From Agarophyton chilense (lineage: Eukaryota; Rhodophyta; Florideophyceae; Gracilariales; Gracilariaceae): 64,000 nucleotides of DNA. Each line of letters begins with the position of its first letter. Position 1 is the first letter of the stretch. The position numbers and the translations under genes are program-made. This document shows positions 49,719 through 59,765 of this stretch, in pieces. The notes under the pieces were generated by a model. The model was not told the origin of the DNA. It did no database searches and worked only from the letters and a program-made list of their open reading frames with translations. The stretch covers positions 620,001 to 684,000 of the forward strand of contig JARGXX010000086.1 in NCBI GenBank assembly GCA_030374765.1. Direction: 5' to 3'.

Positions 49719-50195
49719 TTAGCAGGTAGTGACCGAAGACTTTCCGGCGAGGATCAGAGCTACAATGAGACCGTAAAGAGCGAGGGCTTCTGCGAAAATG
49801 AGAATCAAAATCATGACAACGAACAACTTGGGCTGCTGAGCTGTGGCTCTCACACCGGCATCACCAACAATACCAATGCAGATACCCGCTGCAAGTCCTG
49901 AAAGTCCGTTTGCAAGTCCTGATGCCAAATGAGCGAAGCCGACGAAGAAGGGGTAGTTGGTCTCGGCAATCTGTCCAACCAAGATAACTGCGACGATCAA
50001 ACCGTAGATACCAAGCACACCAGCCATAACAACGGGGATGATACAACGCATGACAAGTTCGGGACGCATGACACCCATGGAGGCGACACCGACGCCAGCC
50101 TTTGCTGTGCCATAGGCGGCACCAAGGTTTGAGAAGATGAGAGCGGAGGCAGCTCCGGCGAAGCCGAAGAAGGAGGCGGCGGGATCACAAGGCAT
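49719..50195 (-). CDS. V-type H+-ATPase 16-kDa proteolipid subunit c
   Basis: The 158-residue product (ATG at 50195) has four membrane helices in two hairpins. The proton-carrying glutamate lies in the fourth helix ([18 protein letters not shown]). Typical blocks are [42 protein letters not shown] and [19 protein letters not shown]. Subunit c forms the rotor ring of the Vo sector that acidifies vacuoles and endosomes. Length fits the family (about 160). The frame is open upstream without an ATG. The leader is C-rich, with an 11-C run in the transcript sense at 50304-50314. Confidence 0.96.
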   Translation of the reverse strand: MPCDPAASFFGFAGAASALIFSNLGAAYGTAKAGVGVASMGVMRPELVMRCIIPVVMAGVLGIYGLIVAVILVGQIAETNYPFFVGFAHLASGLANGLSGLAAGICIGIVGDAGVRATAQQPKLFVVMILILIFAEALALYGLIVALILAGKSSVTTC

Positions 50196-50997
50196 TTTGG
50201 GATTAAGGAGAACTGATGGGTTGGAAAAGAGGGAGGAAGATGTGGAAAAGGCGAGCAAGTGTAGGTTTTCACGCGCAACGGGGAACTGGTTGGAGTGTGT
50301 TGAGGGGGGGGGGGAGGGAATAAGAAGGAAAGGGTAGTCGGTTACGAAGATGTTGCCTCAATTACGTGCTGAAGCCTAACAGCTGCGATAGTGCTTTTGT
50401 CCGAGCTTACAGCTCGACATGAGAGCGCTCTGGGCCACCTGGGAAGCAGCGCCGAAGAGATGCGAATTCCGGTTGGGCGAGAGACTGTGAGGCTTCCTGG
50501 TGTAAGGCTTCGGCACAGGCAGCCCAACGGAAACCTGCCTACTGCTCGATGGACGAGTGCATCCTCATATCTATCATGGGACCAGGAGCCTGGAGGCAGT
50601 CAGCTACAACATATTACGCGTGGCAGCATGGCAACGTGGCAACGTGTCGCGTGACTTGGTTCTATCGAAAGAGCCCATCCTACTGTCGGTTGAATGCTGG
50701 TCATCGGTTAGCTCCGCATTCCTCGAAGCTACGAAAGTGGACGCTGTCAATTGCACCTGCTCACACTTGCCATCTCTCAATGTCTTCCGATGGTCCGTTC
50801 GTAACTGCTAGCTAGTTGTACGAAAGCCAGTGTATACAATACCTACATGGTCAGATGCTTGAATTTATAATTGTTTAAAAAAGCAAGTGACGATGTTGAC
50901 AATTGTTTGGTGCCGGACCGAAACGCTGAAAGCCACACAGCAGTGAAAATCTTTTGCATCTCTCTTCTGTTTATGACAAATCGGACTCATATCTCTA
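50196..50997. other. Intergenic stretch between V-ATPase and ARID genes
   Basis: The gap holds an 11-nt G run at 50304-50314. Plus-strand frames at 50391-50815 are open but show no domain. No gene is supported. Confidence 0.5.
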
Positions 50998-53843
50998 CTA
51001 TGCCACATCTGTTGGACCGTCATGCATCGAGCTACCAAAAGAGCTATCATCGTCGCTTTCTCCTTCTTCATCAGTCTCATCTTCATCGTCTTCGCTGGAG
51101 AACTTGGCCTCTGTCGCACCCTCATCAGCATAGTACGTTCCACTCTGGTTTACTATGTTTTCATCGAAGCTTGTTTCCCGCTCATCGCCACCTGATGCCG
51201 ATATTCTGATGTCAGCAACAAAGTGGTTCCTGTGAGCTTGCTCAGTTTCATCACTTAGACTTTCGACTAGATGCGTCAAGGGCGCGTCTCGATCTGCTGC
51301 GCACTGTTTCCAACCACTGAACAATCCGCTTTCTAGAACGAGCTCTCTGACAGGCAGAGTGCGATTGATAATAATCAAAGTCTCTGCCGCGATATCCACG
51401 CATGTAGCGTCGCGAACCAATTTTAGCACACCTCGCACCAAATCCCTGTTGCTTGCAATCATATTTGGAAACCGTTCAGCAATCGTGTGCACAATCAGAG
51501 CAAGATTCGTGTTATCTGCTATTCTTTCTTGACAATGCAACATGCGCACGCAAAGCTCGATTAAGCGCCCACTGTTTCTGCATTTTATGCCCATCTTTCT
51601 CGCCAAGGTGACCAAAATTGGGAGAACCTTTGACGAAATTTCGTAATCAGGCGGAACATCCAGCCCTTTTTTCACTTCGTGTTCCAAAGGCGCTTCGGGA
51701 TCCAGTCCTGTGGCCATTTCCAAACGTTGTACCAATGAACTTACAAAGAGATCCATATCTCTCTCGCTAAGTAAGTCCACCATCATCGTGCAGCATTTTG
51801 TAATTATGTCCAGCATAACCAGCAAGAATGATCGACTAGAATCCTCATATCCCAGAAACCGTCCAATAGCATAGCGGAATCCGACATTGCTTATTATTTT
51901 TGGACGATTCTGCTCTTCGTCTACTAGCATTTGAATCACGCTCAAGGCACAATACGCAGCACTTAGAACGTCAGTCTCACAAGCCTCGTATTCCTCATCT
52001 TCGCTGCTTTCATGTCGTAAATAGCGATGAAGCAAATAGAACAAGCCGTCGATAAAGCCATGGGATGAATTCTTGTCTGCCAGAAGGAGAAATGATGGAA
52101 GCTTGGAAGCTTTGATTACTGCACTAATCAGCAACCCCAGGGCTCTCTTCATGTTTGGAGAGCAGAAGGGCAAGATGCATATTGCTTTTCCTAACCCCAA
52201 GTCCTTCGGTCTTTCGAAGTTGGCATCCAGTCTTAGCGTACACGACGGCAAACATTCCGCCAATGCTAACAAGACAACATCGGCTCCGGTCTCCACTACG
52301 AATTTCTCATCTCATTCAATAAAAACGTCAGAGCTCTCATACACCGCAGGAGCAGAGTGTGCATTTACGTACCTTGCTCATGCTCGTCCATTTGAATGAC
52401 GTCATGGAATACTATGTGAAATGACTCATCATCAGTTGAGGTGTCTTCTAATTCCGGTACCAGAAGATCATCAATATCATTACTTACGATGAGATCGAGA
52501 TAGTTTAAAGTTATCCTCGGTCTATCAGAGACTGCCAACAAAATTCGTTTCAAACGCGGGTCATCTCTATCCAAATATCCATTTTCATCTACCAGGTCTA
52601 TACAGTCACCAACATCCAGTAGCAAATCCAAAGCTCCCGAGCTTCTTCTCTTAGATGCCGTCATTCTTGCCAATCTTTCAGCTGCTTTGCGTTCTTTGAG
52701 CTTTTCCTCCATGGCCATGCGCTTCATATCCAGCTTTCGGTTAACATCTTCTGGCATTTTATCATGAACTAGTTTTTCTTCATAGTAGAACAGAAGCTTT
52801 TCGTAGGCGTTCTTCAGTACGGAGGCTGCGCTGGTGCAACTCTTTGGCAATTCCAGTTGCTGTGCAACCACACGAAAAGCCCTTTTTTTAACGACGTTGA
52901 GCACTCCCCCAAGAAGTAAAACTTCGTGCATCAACGAATAAATATCCAGTTCTCCTCCACCAATAACTGGCAGCTTTGGAGTGATTCCAAGAAGTTCTTC
53001 ATGAAAGGCCTTCCAATCTTTGAAAAAGTTGTTTTTGCGCTCAATCGCGGAGGTACACTCCTGAACACCTCTGTACCGGTTTGAGATCAAATATCTCCCC
53101 AAGCGCCGTGCTGCAGTTGCATAGGGATGATTGTCAGGGAGTCTTCCACAGATGATCGTATGACGCCCATCCTTTTGCAGTGGACAATCCACTACATCAA
53201 GAGATAGTATATTGATGCGGAAACCTTCTTGATGAGAGTATTGTGTGAGTTCTTGATTATAATCTCGAACCTCTCCAACAGTAGGGCATTCTGGATGTCT
53301 GAGAGAAACATTATTCTCTTTTTGAGAATGAGAATGAGAATATCTCCCAAGGATGTTATTGGGGTCTCCGGGAAGAGAGACCGCGAAATGGTTCCCCTGA
53401 GTGATGCCATGCACTGGGTGGTTTGACTGTAAAAGATGCGGGTGACTTTGTGTTTGAGATGTTTCAGAGTATTGCATCGGCTCTAATAAATGCAGTGGGA
53501 TCACCCCCTGGCACTCGGCCACACTCGATATTGTAGTTGGATGTGGAATTAATTTGGATTCAGCTCCAGTTGAAAGATCTTTGAGAGAATGCCCGGTTGA
53601 ATCAAAATGCTCAACTTCTTGAGAGTGGACGGTATACCCACTATCAAACGCAGCTTCGTGGACTAGCGCGTGGGAAGCAGCAGGCATTCTTCTGATATCT
53701 GACTTCTCTAACATGGAGGCTTCTATTGTCGACCCTTGTTCTTCTTTGGAATCTATTGAACCTCTGAATGACGTTTCAACATCAACCGTTTTCCCTTGTA
53801 CGTTTGAATTGCCTCTACCTCCTGCGTTTTCATTTTCCTTCAT
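50998..53843 (-). CDS. ARID plus armadillo-like chromatin protein, ARID2-like (two exons)
   Basis: Exon 1 is 53843-52373 and exon 2 is 52295-50998 on the minus strand, joined across a 77-nt intron (GTACGT ... TAG), giving 922 residues. An ARID DNA-binding domain lies at about 270-358 (FFKDWKAFHEELLG, LPVIGGGELDIYSLMHEV, LGGVLNVVKKRAFRVVAQQL, YYEEKL). Exon 2 is an all-helical, armadillo-like region, with a long acidic Ser/Asp/Glu tail. ARID followed by ARM repeats is the layout of SWI/SNF subunits ARID1/ARID2, so it may be the ARID subunit of a SWI/SNF complex; other ARID-helical proteins exist. Without the intron the first frame stops at once after the donor (EHEQGT), which supports the splice. 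Confidence 0.82.
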
Positions 53844-54608
53844 ATCCTTAAGTTGTTTTATATTGTTGCCTAAGTTTTAGTCCAATCGTAACGAATTGAT
53901 TCTGCCAATACATATAAAGCTCGAACGGAAGAGTGGGGACAGAAGAAATAGAACTGTTGCAATTTACCACAAGGAAAAACAGCTCTGTGAGCAGCCCAAG
54001 CACTTCTTCTCCGAGTGGTTGATGATACTTCCTGTCTTCTAGTTCTAGTCATATACTGGAAGTGTAGAGCAGATATATGGGCTGCGCGTGAGATGAACTT
54101 CATCGCAAGGAAAGTATCATATTCGGATTGAATTCACTCTCCAGCACCTGCTCTTGCTTCCGAAATGGTTAGCGTACCGATAGCGGGAAGAGCAGCATTC
54201 GAACAAGCCCCTCGAAACTCACCGAGGGTGATTCTGCATTTGACCCCCGTGTTATGCATTACATGGAAAAATACTTCCCGAGGGCTTCTTTTTTGTGAAA
54301 TGCTTTTCATTGAATGCAATCTTAGGGAATCCCATCACGATCAGAAAGATGTTGAGCTTGAGAGAGAGCCCTAATCCTTTTTACCGCCTTCCTCCCGTAG
54401 ATACAAGGGAGAGGGCCTCGTTGCATCAAAAATTTCGTTTTCTTTCTCTCTCTCGCCTCCTCTTTCGGAGCGTACTCGCTTCTTATCGACGCACTTCATA
54501 ACCCTTCTGATATTTGTTTCAAAACCACTGGCGGATTTGTTGTTTGAATGTCGGGAAGGAGGTGAGCACCATTTGACAAAACGCTTCATATTTTCGATGC
54601 AAAAGAGC
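53844..54608. other. Intergenic stretch after the possible small spliced gene
   Basis: No firm gene is seen. A basic minus-strand frame lies at 54371-54589 and another at 54134-54319; either could hold later exons of the small candidate gene starting at 54830. Confidence 0.4.
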
Positions 54609-54830
54609 TCACCGAGATGATTCCTTCCACAATGTCTGTAAAATCCAAGCTTAGTACGGAAAGATCAGGAGACTGTCAATCTTTAGAATCTGTTTGAAAA
54701 CTCTAACCTTTTTCTCTTGCTTTCTCTGTGGCGCTTGTGCTAGCGTCATACCGACGTAGAACGGACCAAGGGAACGACCGACATCCTTCATATCTTCTTC
54801 GACAACATCGAAACTACTTGCGAAAGACAT
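54609..54830 (-). CDS. Possible small spliced gene, unknown function
   Basis: On the minus strand an ATG at 54830 opens 41 codons (54830-54708) rich in Asp, Gly and Lys, then a GTTAGA donor, TACTAAG and TTTTACAG, the pattern of other introns here. Joined to 54635 the frame would end at 54609 (49 residues), or a second donor (CGGTGAGC) at about 54612 could lead to a basic third exon near 54506 in the frame 54371-54589. No domain is recognised. The splice signals are the main evidence; it may be chance. Confidence 0.35.
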
Positions 54831-56925
54831 TTGCTCTTGTTGATCTCATAAACCCATCCTTTGGCTGTTCATTACTGATAGCAGTCTAAACCAATTCATT
54901 CTAGATAATATGAATAGAGCAAACGGTTGCGAGAGCCTCCGCGAGAAACTCAAATGAGCTGCTCATCTGTACCACGACAGACCCGCCGACAAGGCCCCTC
55001 CTCGCTTATAGTCAAAAAGAGCCGTAGATCCTTAGAATGCCCTTCACCGTGGGAGCATTTCGTTACGGGCTTTCATAACCTCAACTGCTACTTCTTTACA
55101 CTTATCCATCTTCAGTCATTCTCTCCGCAAGGTATCAGCAAATGGTATAGGCAAAGGGCACAACACCACATGGCGCTCTGCATGTACCCTGCTGGGTTGG
55201 AAATAATACTGGCAGCACTCTCTTCATTCCAAACTCTAGTATCGATATTCGCTTTCTTATGAAGTCAGGTGGGGTTTCTTTCGACAGTCCAATAAACCTC
55301 ACAATTGCGACTGGCAAGCTAACCGGCACACCAGAGAGTTAAAGCACGTGCAATATCTCTCCTTATTTTACGGGCATGCTACGTTCTATTATTTCGTAGC
55401 AAAGAACGTTACTTTTGGAAGAAAAGTTCTCTCACTAAAAGGCCAACACTCTATCAGGCCACATGATGATAAATTATTTTAGACCAAGACCTTGACGTTC
55501 GTGAAGAGAAGGAAAATACAACCTTTTCGACAGTGTCCGTTTTGGACACCGTAACACATAGTGGTCTACAGTATTGAGAACATTCGGTCTACAATTGCAC
55601 ATCAACCGCTTCCCAGTCATCAACGATCCAAAACGGTGAAACGATAACGTGTGTCCCAGAAAAAAGTTGTGAAAGCGCAACTTCAGCCTGACGTTGAGTC
55701 AACACTTTCTTGAACTTTTCAGGGATCGATATTCGTAAAGACTTTGAACCACCCGATTCTTTCAGTCGTCTACAAATGTCGGAGAAGTCATCGGTACTTG
55801 AATCTGACTGGGCACATGCGATCCGCCTTCACGTGGTGTGCCTGACTTCCCTTCTCCTTAGGGAAGTGAAACGGATCTGCGGTTGGGTCTCCTATTGAGG
55901 CCGACGTCTTTCAGGTTTACATACTCTATAAAGTATATGATCTAGCTACAGAAGACCAGCAAAGATGCCGGATTTGCACAGTTGCTTTCCTATACACGGT
56001 CTGTTTCTGCAAAAGAATCAGAGATGGACACGCCCTCCAAAAAATATTCTTCACAAATTAGCAGGGAGTAAGTCAGCACAACTCATCGAGCTTCCTAACC
56101 TAGTCGTGCGGATTTTCATATTCACAATACTGTCTGGGTGTTGCAAGGCAATCTCAATCTCATTACAAAGCCAATCCATCTCCAAGTCGCACCCTGTCTG
56201 AACTGAGCATGGCCCTGCATGTCTGTTTTCCACATATGTTAAGCCATTGCGACTTCAGGATATGAGCGAGCCGACGCATCCGAAGCATCTGGACTTCAAT
56301 TCCCAGTGAGTGAGTAAACCCAAGTCCTGCTCGACATGATTGGCGTTCGAGCTGCAGTTGCGTCTCACCCAAGAAGTCAACGAAATTTTTGATGTATTTG
56401 TTACATTGCTGATGAACCTGCTGCTCGAAATGCTGAAGTGACACTAGCTAGAGATATTGGTTCCTCAGGAGAGAATTTACATGTCTGTACCAAATAGAGA
56501 GATGAGACTGTGGTACTGATGTTTTTGGGAGAGACGTCGTCCTCCTGTGCACAATGAACTGTTATGTTTGGAGAAGAATTGGTCGCTCTTTACCACACGT
56601 AACAAACCCGTGTGCAAAGTCTGATTCGACAATGCTCATACGCATTCTTGGTCATGTTCTAGAGTGAAAGCTTCCGAAGCGTTGCTGAAGTGTAAGTAAT
56701 ATGTATTTAAGTACAGTTACCCTGTAGACACTGGGTAACCCGCTGAAAGCTGGAGGCACAAACGAATGAAGAAGTCTTTCTTCTATCCTTTCTGAGGTGT
56801 GTATCAAACCCAGTCGATGTTCAGGCCGAAAACCTTGTATCCTTTTAATGGGTATAACCGAGACGTTCAGAGACTGTACCGTGTGGATCAATTGAAGGGA
56901 TACCGATTGGTTCCTGAACAGCAGT
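54831..56925. other. Gene-poor 2-kb stretch with element relic
   Basis: No intact gene is visible. The minus strand from about 56444 to 55474 may contain decayed non-LTR retroelement sequence, listed separately. CTACAGTA is at 55566-55573. Confidence 0.45.
55474..56444 (-). mobile_element. Probable non-LTR retroelement 3' relic
   Basis: Two minus-strand frames, at 56444-56163 and 55680-55474, resemble the end of a LINE-type reverse transcriptase polyprotein. The first has QLQLERQSCRAGLGFTHSLG, like the GGLG block after the RT domain. The second has MCNCRPNVLNTVDHYVLRCP, like the C-x-C...VEH...CP zinc motif near the C-terminus. Between them the frame is broken by stops. No catalytic YADD or endonuclease is seen. 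The match is by eye; it may be a short dead fragment. Confidence 0.4.
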
Positions 56926-59346
56926 TCATGATGGTGAGACATGCCGTTTTACGGCGAAAAACCGCTTAAGATCACTCTCAAGTTCACTAAAAGATGAAAC
57001 AACACGAATATCACGCTTAACAAACCCAGGAAGTTTCTGTATCGAGGTCGATCTGCCGAATCGCTGGTCCATGAGAACTATGCTTGCAAAGTCATTGCGA
57101 TGCCTGACAGCCCTCCCTATCGATTGATTCACAATGGTCAAGCATTCATTCTCTAGATGGTCTGACTTTTCTTCAGCCGTATTCATCTGGGAAAGAACTT
57201 CCCTTGCTTCTAGTTGCATAGCGTTGGCAAATGGCATACCGACAACAACTACCATTCTTCCCAGTTCATCCGAAAAATTAATACCTTCAGAGAGCTTCCC
57301 ACCCATAACTGCAGCAAGCAGAGCACCCTTCTTGCCATCGCGCTTTACCAGAGCATGAAACTGGGTAAATGCTTCATTTGATCCTCTTGTTTCGACAACT
57401 ATTGGCTTCAGTAGAGAAATCTTGAGAAAGGATCCTGTAGTTCGCCATCTTTGAACAGCTCGGGTGAGCAAATCATAACTAGAAAAGAAAACTACGACAC
57501 CCCCGTCAACCGTCCGAATACTTGATTCAATCGCACAAGCCAGTTCATCCAAGAGAGCCGGGTTCTGTCTAGACACATACGTGAATTGAAGAGCTCTGTT
57601 GGATGGTCCCACTCCACAAATTCGTGTCATGACGTTCTCTGCTGGCACGACGTGGTTGCATTCAAACTCGACAATTTCACTGTGATTTAAGTGCTTCAGA
57701 AGACTGTTCTTAATTGAAGAACGTGGACTTAAGGTGCCTCCTAGCATGAGGATTGCTTTCGCATTCTTCATGCTGGCAGCGAAGACAGCAGCAGGTTCAA
57801 CAAGAAAGTACTTAAGACGGGCAGTCATGTTCATAGGGAGAAAGTCATCGTCCTTGCTGAAAGCCGTTGGAACCTCATACGGATAAATTGCTACACGAGC
57901 ATACTCGGAACAGTCAGATAAACATCGCAAGAAGTTCCCAAATGCGATGACACTCTGTTTCGCTACACTTTGCTGCCTTTGACGTATTTTTTCGGAAAAC
58001 TCCGTAGACGCGTCAGGTTCATCCTTATGATCTGAAATTAGGTGACCTGCGTCAACAAAGCCCCTGAGTTTCTTGCAAAGTCGGGAGTCATCTACATATC
58101 TTACCAACTCATATAAATTAATATTATCCACCTTTGCCTCTAGAAGGATTACGGAAGGGTGGACGACCCTTCCCTTCTTATGCTCATCTTCTCGCTTTCC
58201 TAACATTGACAGAAGTCCTTCGGAGAGTGTAAGCAACTGTCGAAGCTTAAACAAGTTACTCGGTGAGAAACGAAGTCGATACTTCTGAATGTACGACTTC
58301 AATGCGATTGTGGTTCGAGCGAGAAATGGCCTGCTAAGCACGCTGGCGTGTAACTCGCACATAGTATTGACTATGTTGTGAGCCTCGTCAAAAACGACGA
58401 CCGTGTTTTCATCAACAGTAATTCCCAATGACTTTCTTGTTTGTTCATGTAACACAGCTGAATACGGCACGGCTATGACGTCGACTTCTCCAGTGTCTAG
58501 CGCTTGCCTAGTCGCAAAATAGGGACAAGCTCCGATTTCTTTTCCAGCCTTGGCTAGTTCTTCGATTGTATGTATCTGCGTCATTCCCTTATCTCGTAAG
58601 ATAGCTTCTGCTTTCTGATTTTTGAAGGGACAAAGATTCTTTGTGCGTTTCCGTTTGACTACTGTCGGTTGTTCAGCGCTCTCAGTGAGTTCCTGGCATC
58701 GCTCTGAGATGGCCGCAGCACTGCTCAGGGCATGTACCTGTTCGTGGATACAAAATTGTTTTCGAGAACCAAACACGATGACACTAAATGGCAATTGCTC
58801 ATCGGCGACGTCGAGTTTTGTGGCATTGCCCCCGAACTTCGTTTTTCGCAATTCATCAACAAACTGAGTGAGTTGCGAATGAGTTCTGGTGGCGAAAATG
58901 ATCTTCGAATTGCTTGAGCGCTGAGCCCGTAACCATCCATTCTCAGTTTCATCTTCTGAATCAGAGAACAGATCGCCTTCAGCTGGTTTCCGTCTACGCT
59001 TTGAATGGGTGTCAGGTTGTTTCTTGGAGTTCTTGAGCCTGAAACTGAAAGATTGCTTTCTCTTCTCAAGTTGTTCCTTTTTCGCTCGAACTTCTCGCTG
59101 GTTGGATTGTGCGTTGACCCAATCTGGTTCTTCATCTTCTGAGGCACTTGGGGTGTCAGCGCTAAGTCGGCTACCTTGAAGCCAGGAAAGACACGCGCAT
59201 ATAATGGAGAGAGTTTTACCGGTTCCAGTCGGAGATTCGAAAAGACCGATCTTTCCGCTATCAATGGTTGCGTACAGGACTGACATCAATTGCTTCTGAA
59301 CATCGTACGGAGTTCCTGGGAAGTTGAAATGCTCCGGGGATTGCAT
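56926..59346 (-). CDS. DDX11: CHL1/DDX11-type DNA helicase
   Basis: The 806-residue product is an iron-sulfur superfamily 2 helicase of the XPD group. It opens FNFPGTPYDVQKQLMSVLYA with Walker A FESPTGTGKTLS. Four cysteines in the usual Fe-S region are at FCIHE, RCQEL, LCPF and ACPYF. The DEAH box is VVFDEAHNIV, and motif VI is QSIGRAVRHRND. HVVPAENV and GPSNRALQFTY are typical of CHL1/DDX11 rather than XPD, RTEL1 or FANCJ. The enzyme unwinds 5'-3' at forks and supports sister-chromatid cohesion. An acidic insert with an NLS-like KRRRK follows Walker A. An E2F-type site lies 173 bp upstream of the ATG at 59346. Confidence 0.95.
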   Translation of the reverse strand: MQSPEHFNFPGTPYDVQKQLMSVLYATIDSGKIGLFESPTGTGKTLSIICACLSWLQGSRLSADTPSASEDEEPDWVNAQSNQREVRAKKEQLEKRKQSFSFRLKNSKKQPDTHSKRRRKPAEGDLFSDSEDETENGWLRAQRSSNSKIIFATRTHSQLTQFVDELRKTKFGGNATKLDVADEQLPFSVIVFGSRKQFCIHEQVHALSSAAAISERCQELTESAEQPTVVKRKRTKNLCPFKNQKAEAILRDKGMTQIHTIEELAKAGKEIGACPYFATRQALDTGEVDVIAVPYSAVLHEQTRKSLGITVDENTVVVFDEAHNIVNTMCELHASVLSRPFLARTTIALKSYIQKYRLRFSPSNLFKLRQLLTLSEGLLSMLGKREDEHKKGRVVHPSVILLEAKVDNINLYELVRYVDDSRLCKKLRGFVDAGHLISDHKDEPDASTEFSEKIRQRQQSVAKQSVIAFGNFLRCLSDCSEYARVAIYPYEVPTAFSKDDDFLPMNMTARLKYFLVEPAAVFAASMKNAKAILMLGGTLSPRSSIKNSLLKHLNHSEIVEFECNHVVPAENVMTRICGVGPSNRALQFTYVSRQNPALLDELACAIESSIRTVDGGVVVFFSSYDLLTRAVQRWRTTGSFLKISLLKPIVVETRGSNEAFTQFHALVKRDGKKGALLAAVMGGKLSEGINFSDELGRMVVVVGMPFANAMQLEAREVLSQMNTAEEKSDHLENECLTIVNQSIGRAVRHRNDFASIVLMDQRFGRSTSIQKLPGFVKRDIRVVSSFSELESDLKRFFAVKRHVSPS

Positions 59347-59765
59347 GATGAGACCAAGGGCAGTGCTAATTACTGGGGAGGGGGCTGAGTAAGTGGAAAT
59401 GGGCAGTCAAGGTATATAAACGTCCAAATGATGGACCAACCACCATCCGGGGGTGAAGGAGCCCTTCTTGGGAAAGAAGGTTTTACGAGAAAGGGGATGC
59501 ACTGGTGTATTGGTCCAATTTCGCGCCAAAACGTGCCGCAGAAAATTAATTTGCTCGCCGAAGCAGCTCGGACCGCAAGCTGAAACGGAGAGCTTGCATT
59601 TGTCAATTGGAATACCATGGCAGCGTGATGTGTACGTACGCTAACACTTATTTCTCCATCCTTTTGTGCTGCAGCTTTGGCTGCTGACGCGCCAGAAAAA
59701 CTGCGCTCCATATTCTTGTCCACGCCGTATGGCAGCATGTACCAACGCTTTATTCGCTAAACATT
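59347..59765. promoter_or_regulatory. Divergent promoter between CHL1 and the disordered protein
   Basis: The 419-bp gap holds an E2F-type site at 59519-59530 and a TATATAAA near 59413. No gene is seen. Confidence 0.5.
59519..59530. promoter_or_regulatory. E2F/DP-type site, CHL1 promoter
   Basis: TTTCGCGCCAAA contains TTTCGCGC on the plus strand and TTTGGCGC on the minus strand, a two-strand E2F consensus. It lies 173 bp upstream of the CHL1 start and 236 bp before the neighbour gene. Binding is inferred. Confidence 0.65.

Noticed and set aside
55710-55898. 62-codon plus-strand frame after a TTTTCAG acceptor-like site
   Set aside because: No ATG, no domain and overlaps the probable retroelement relic.
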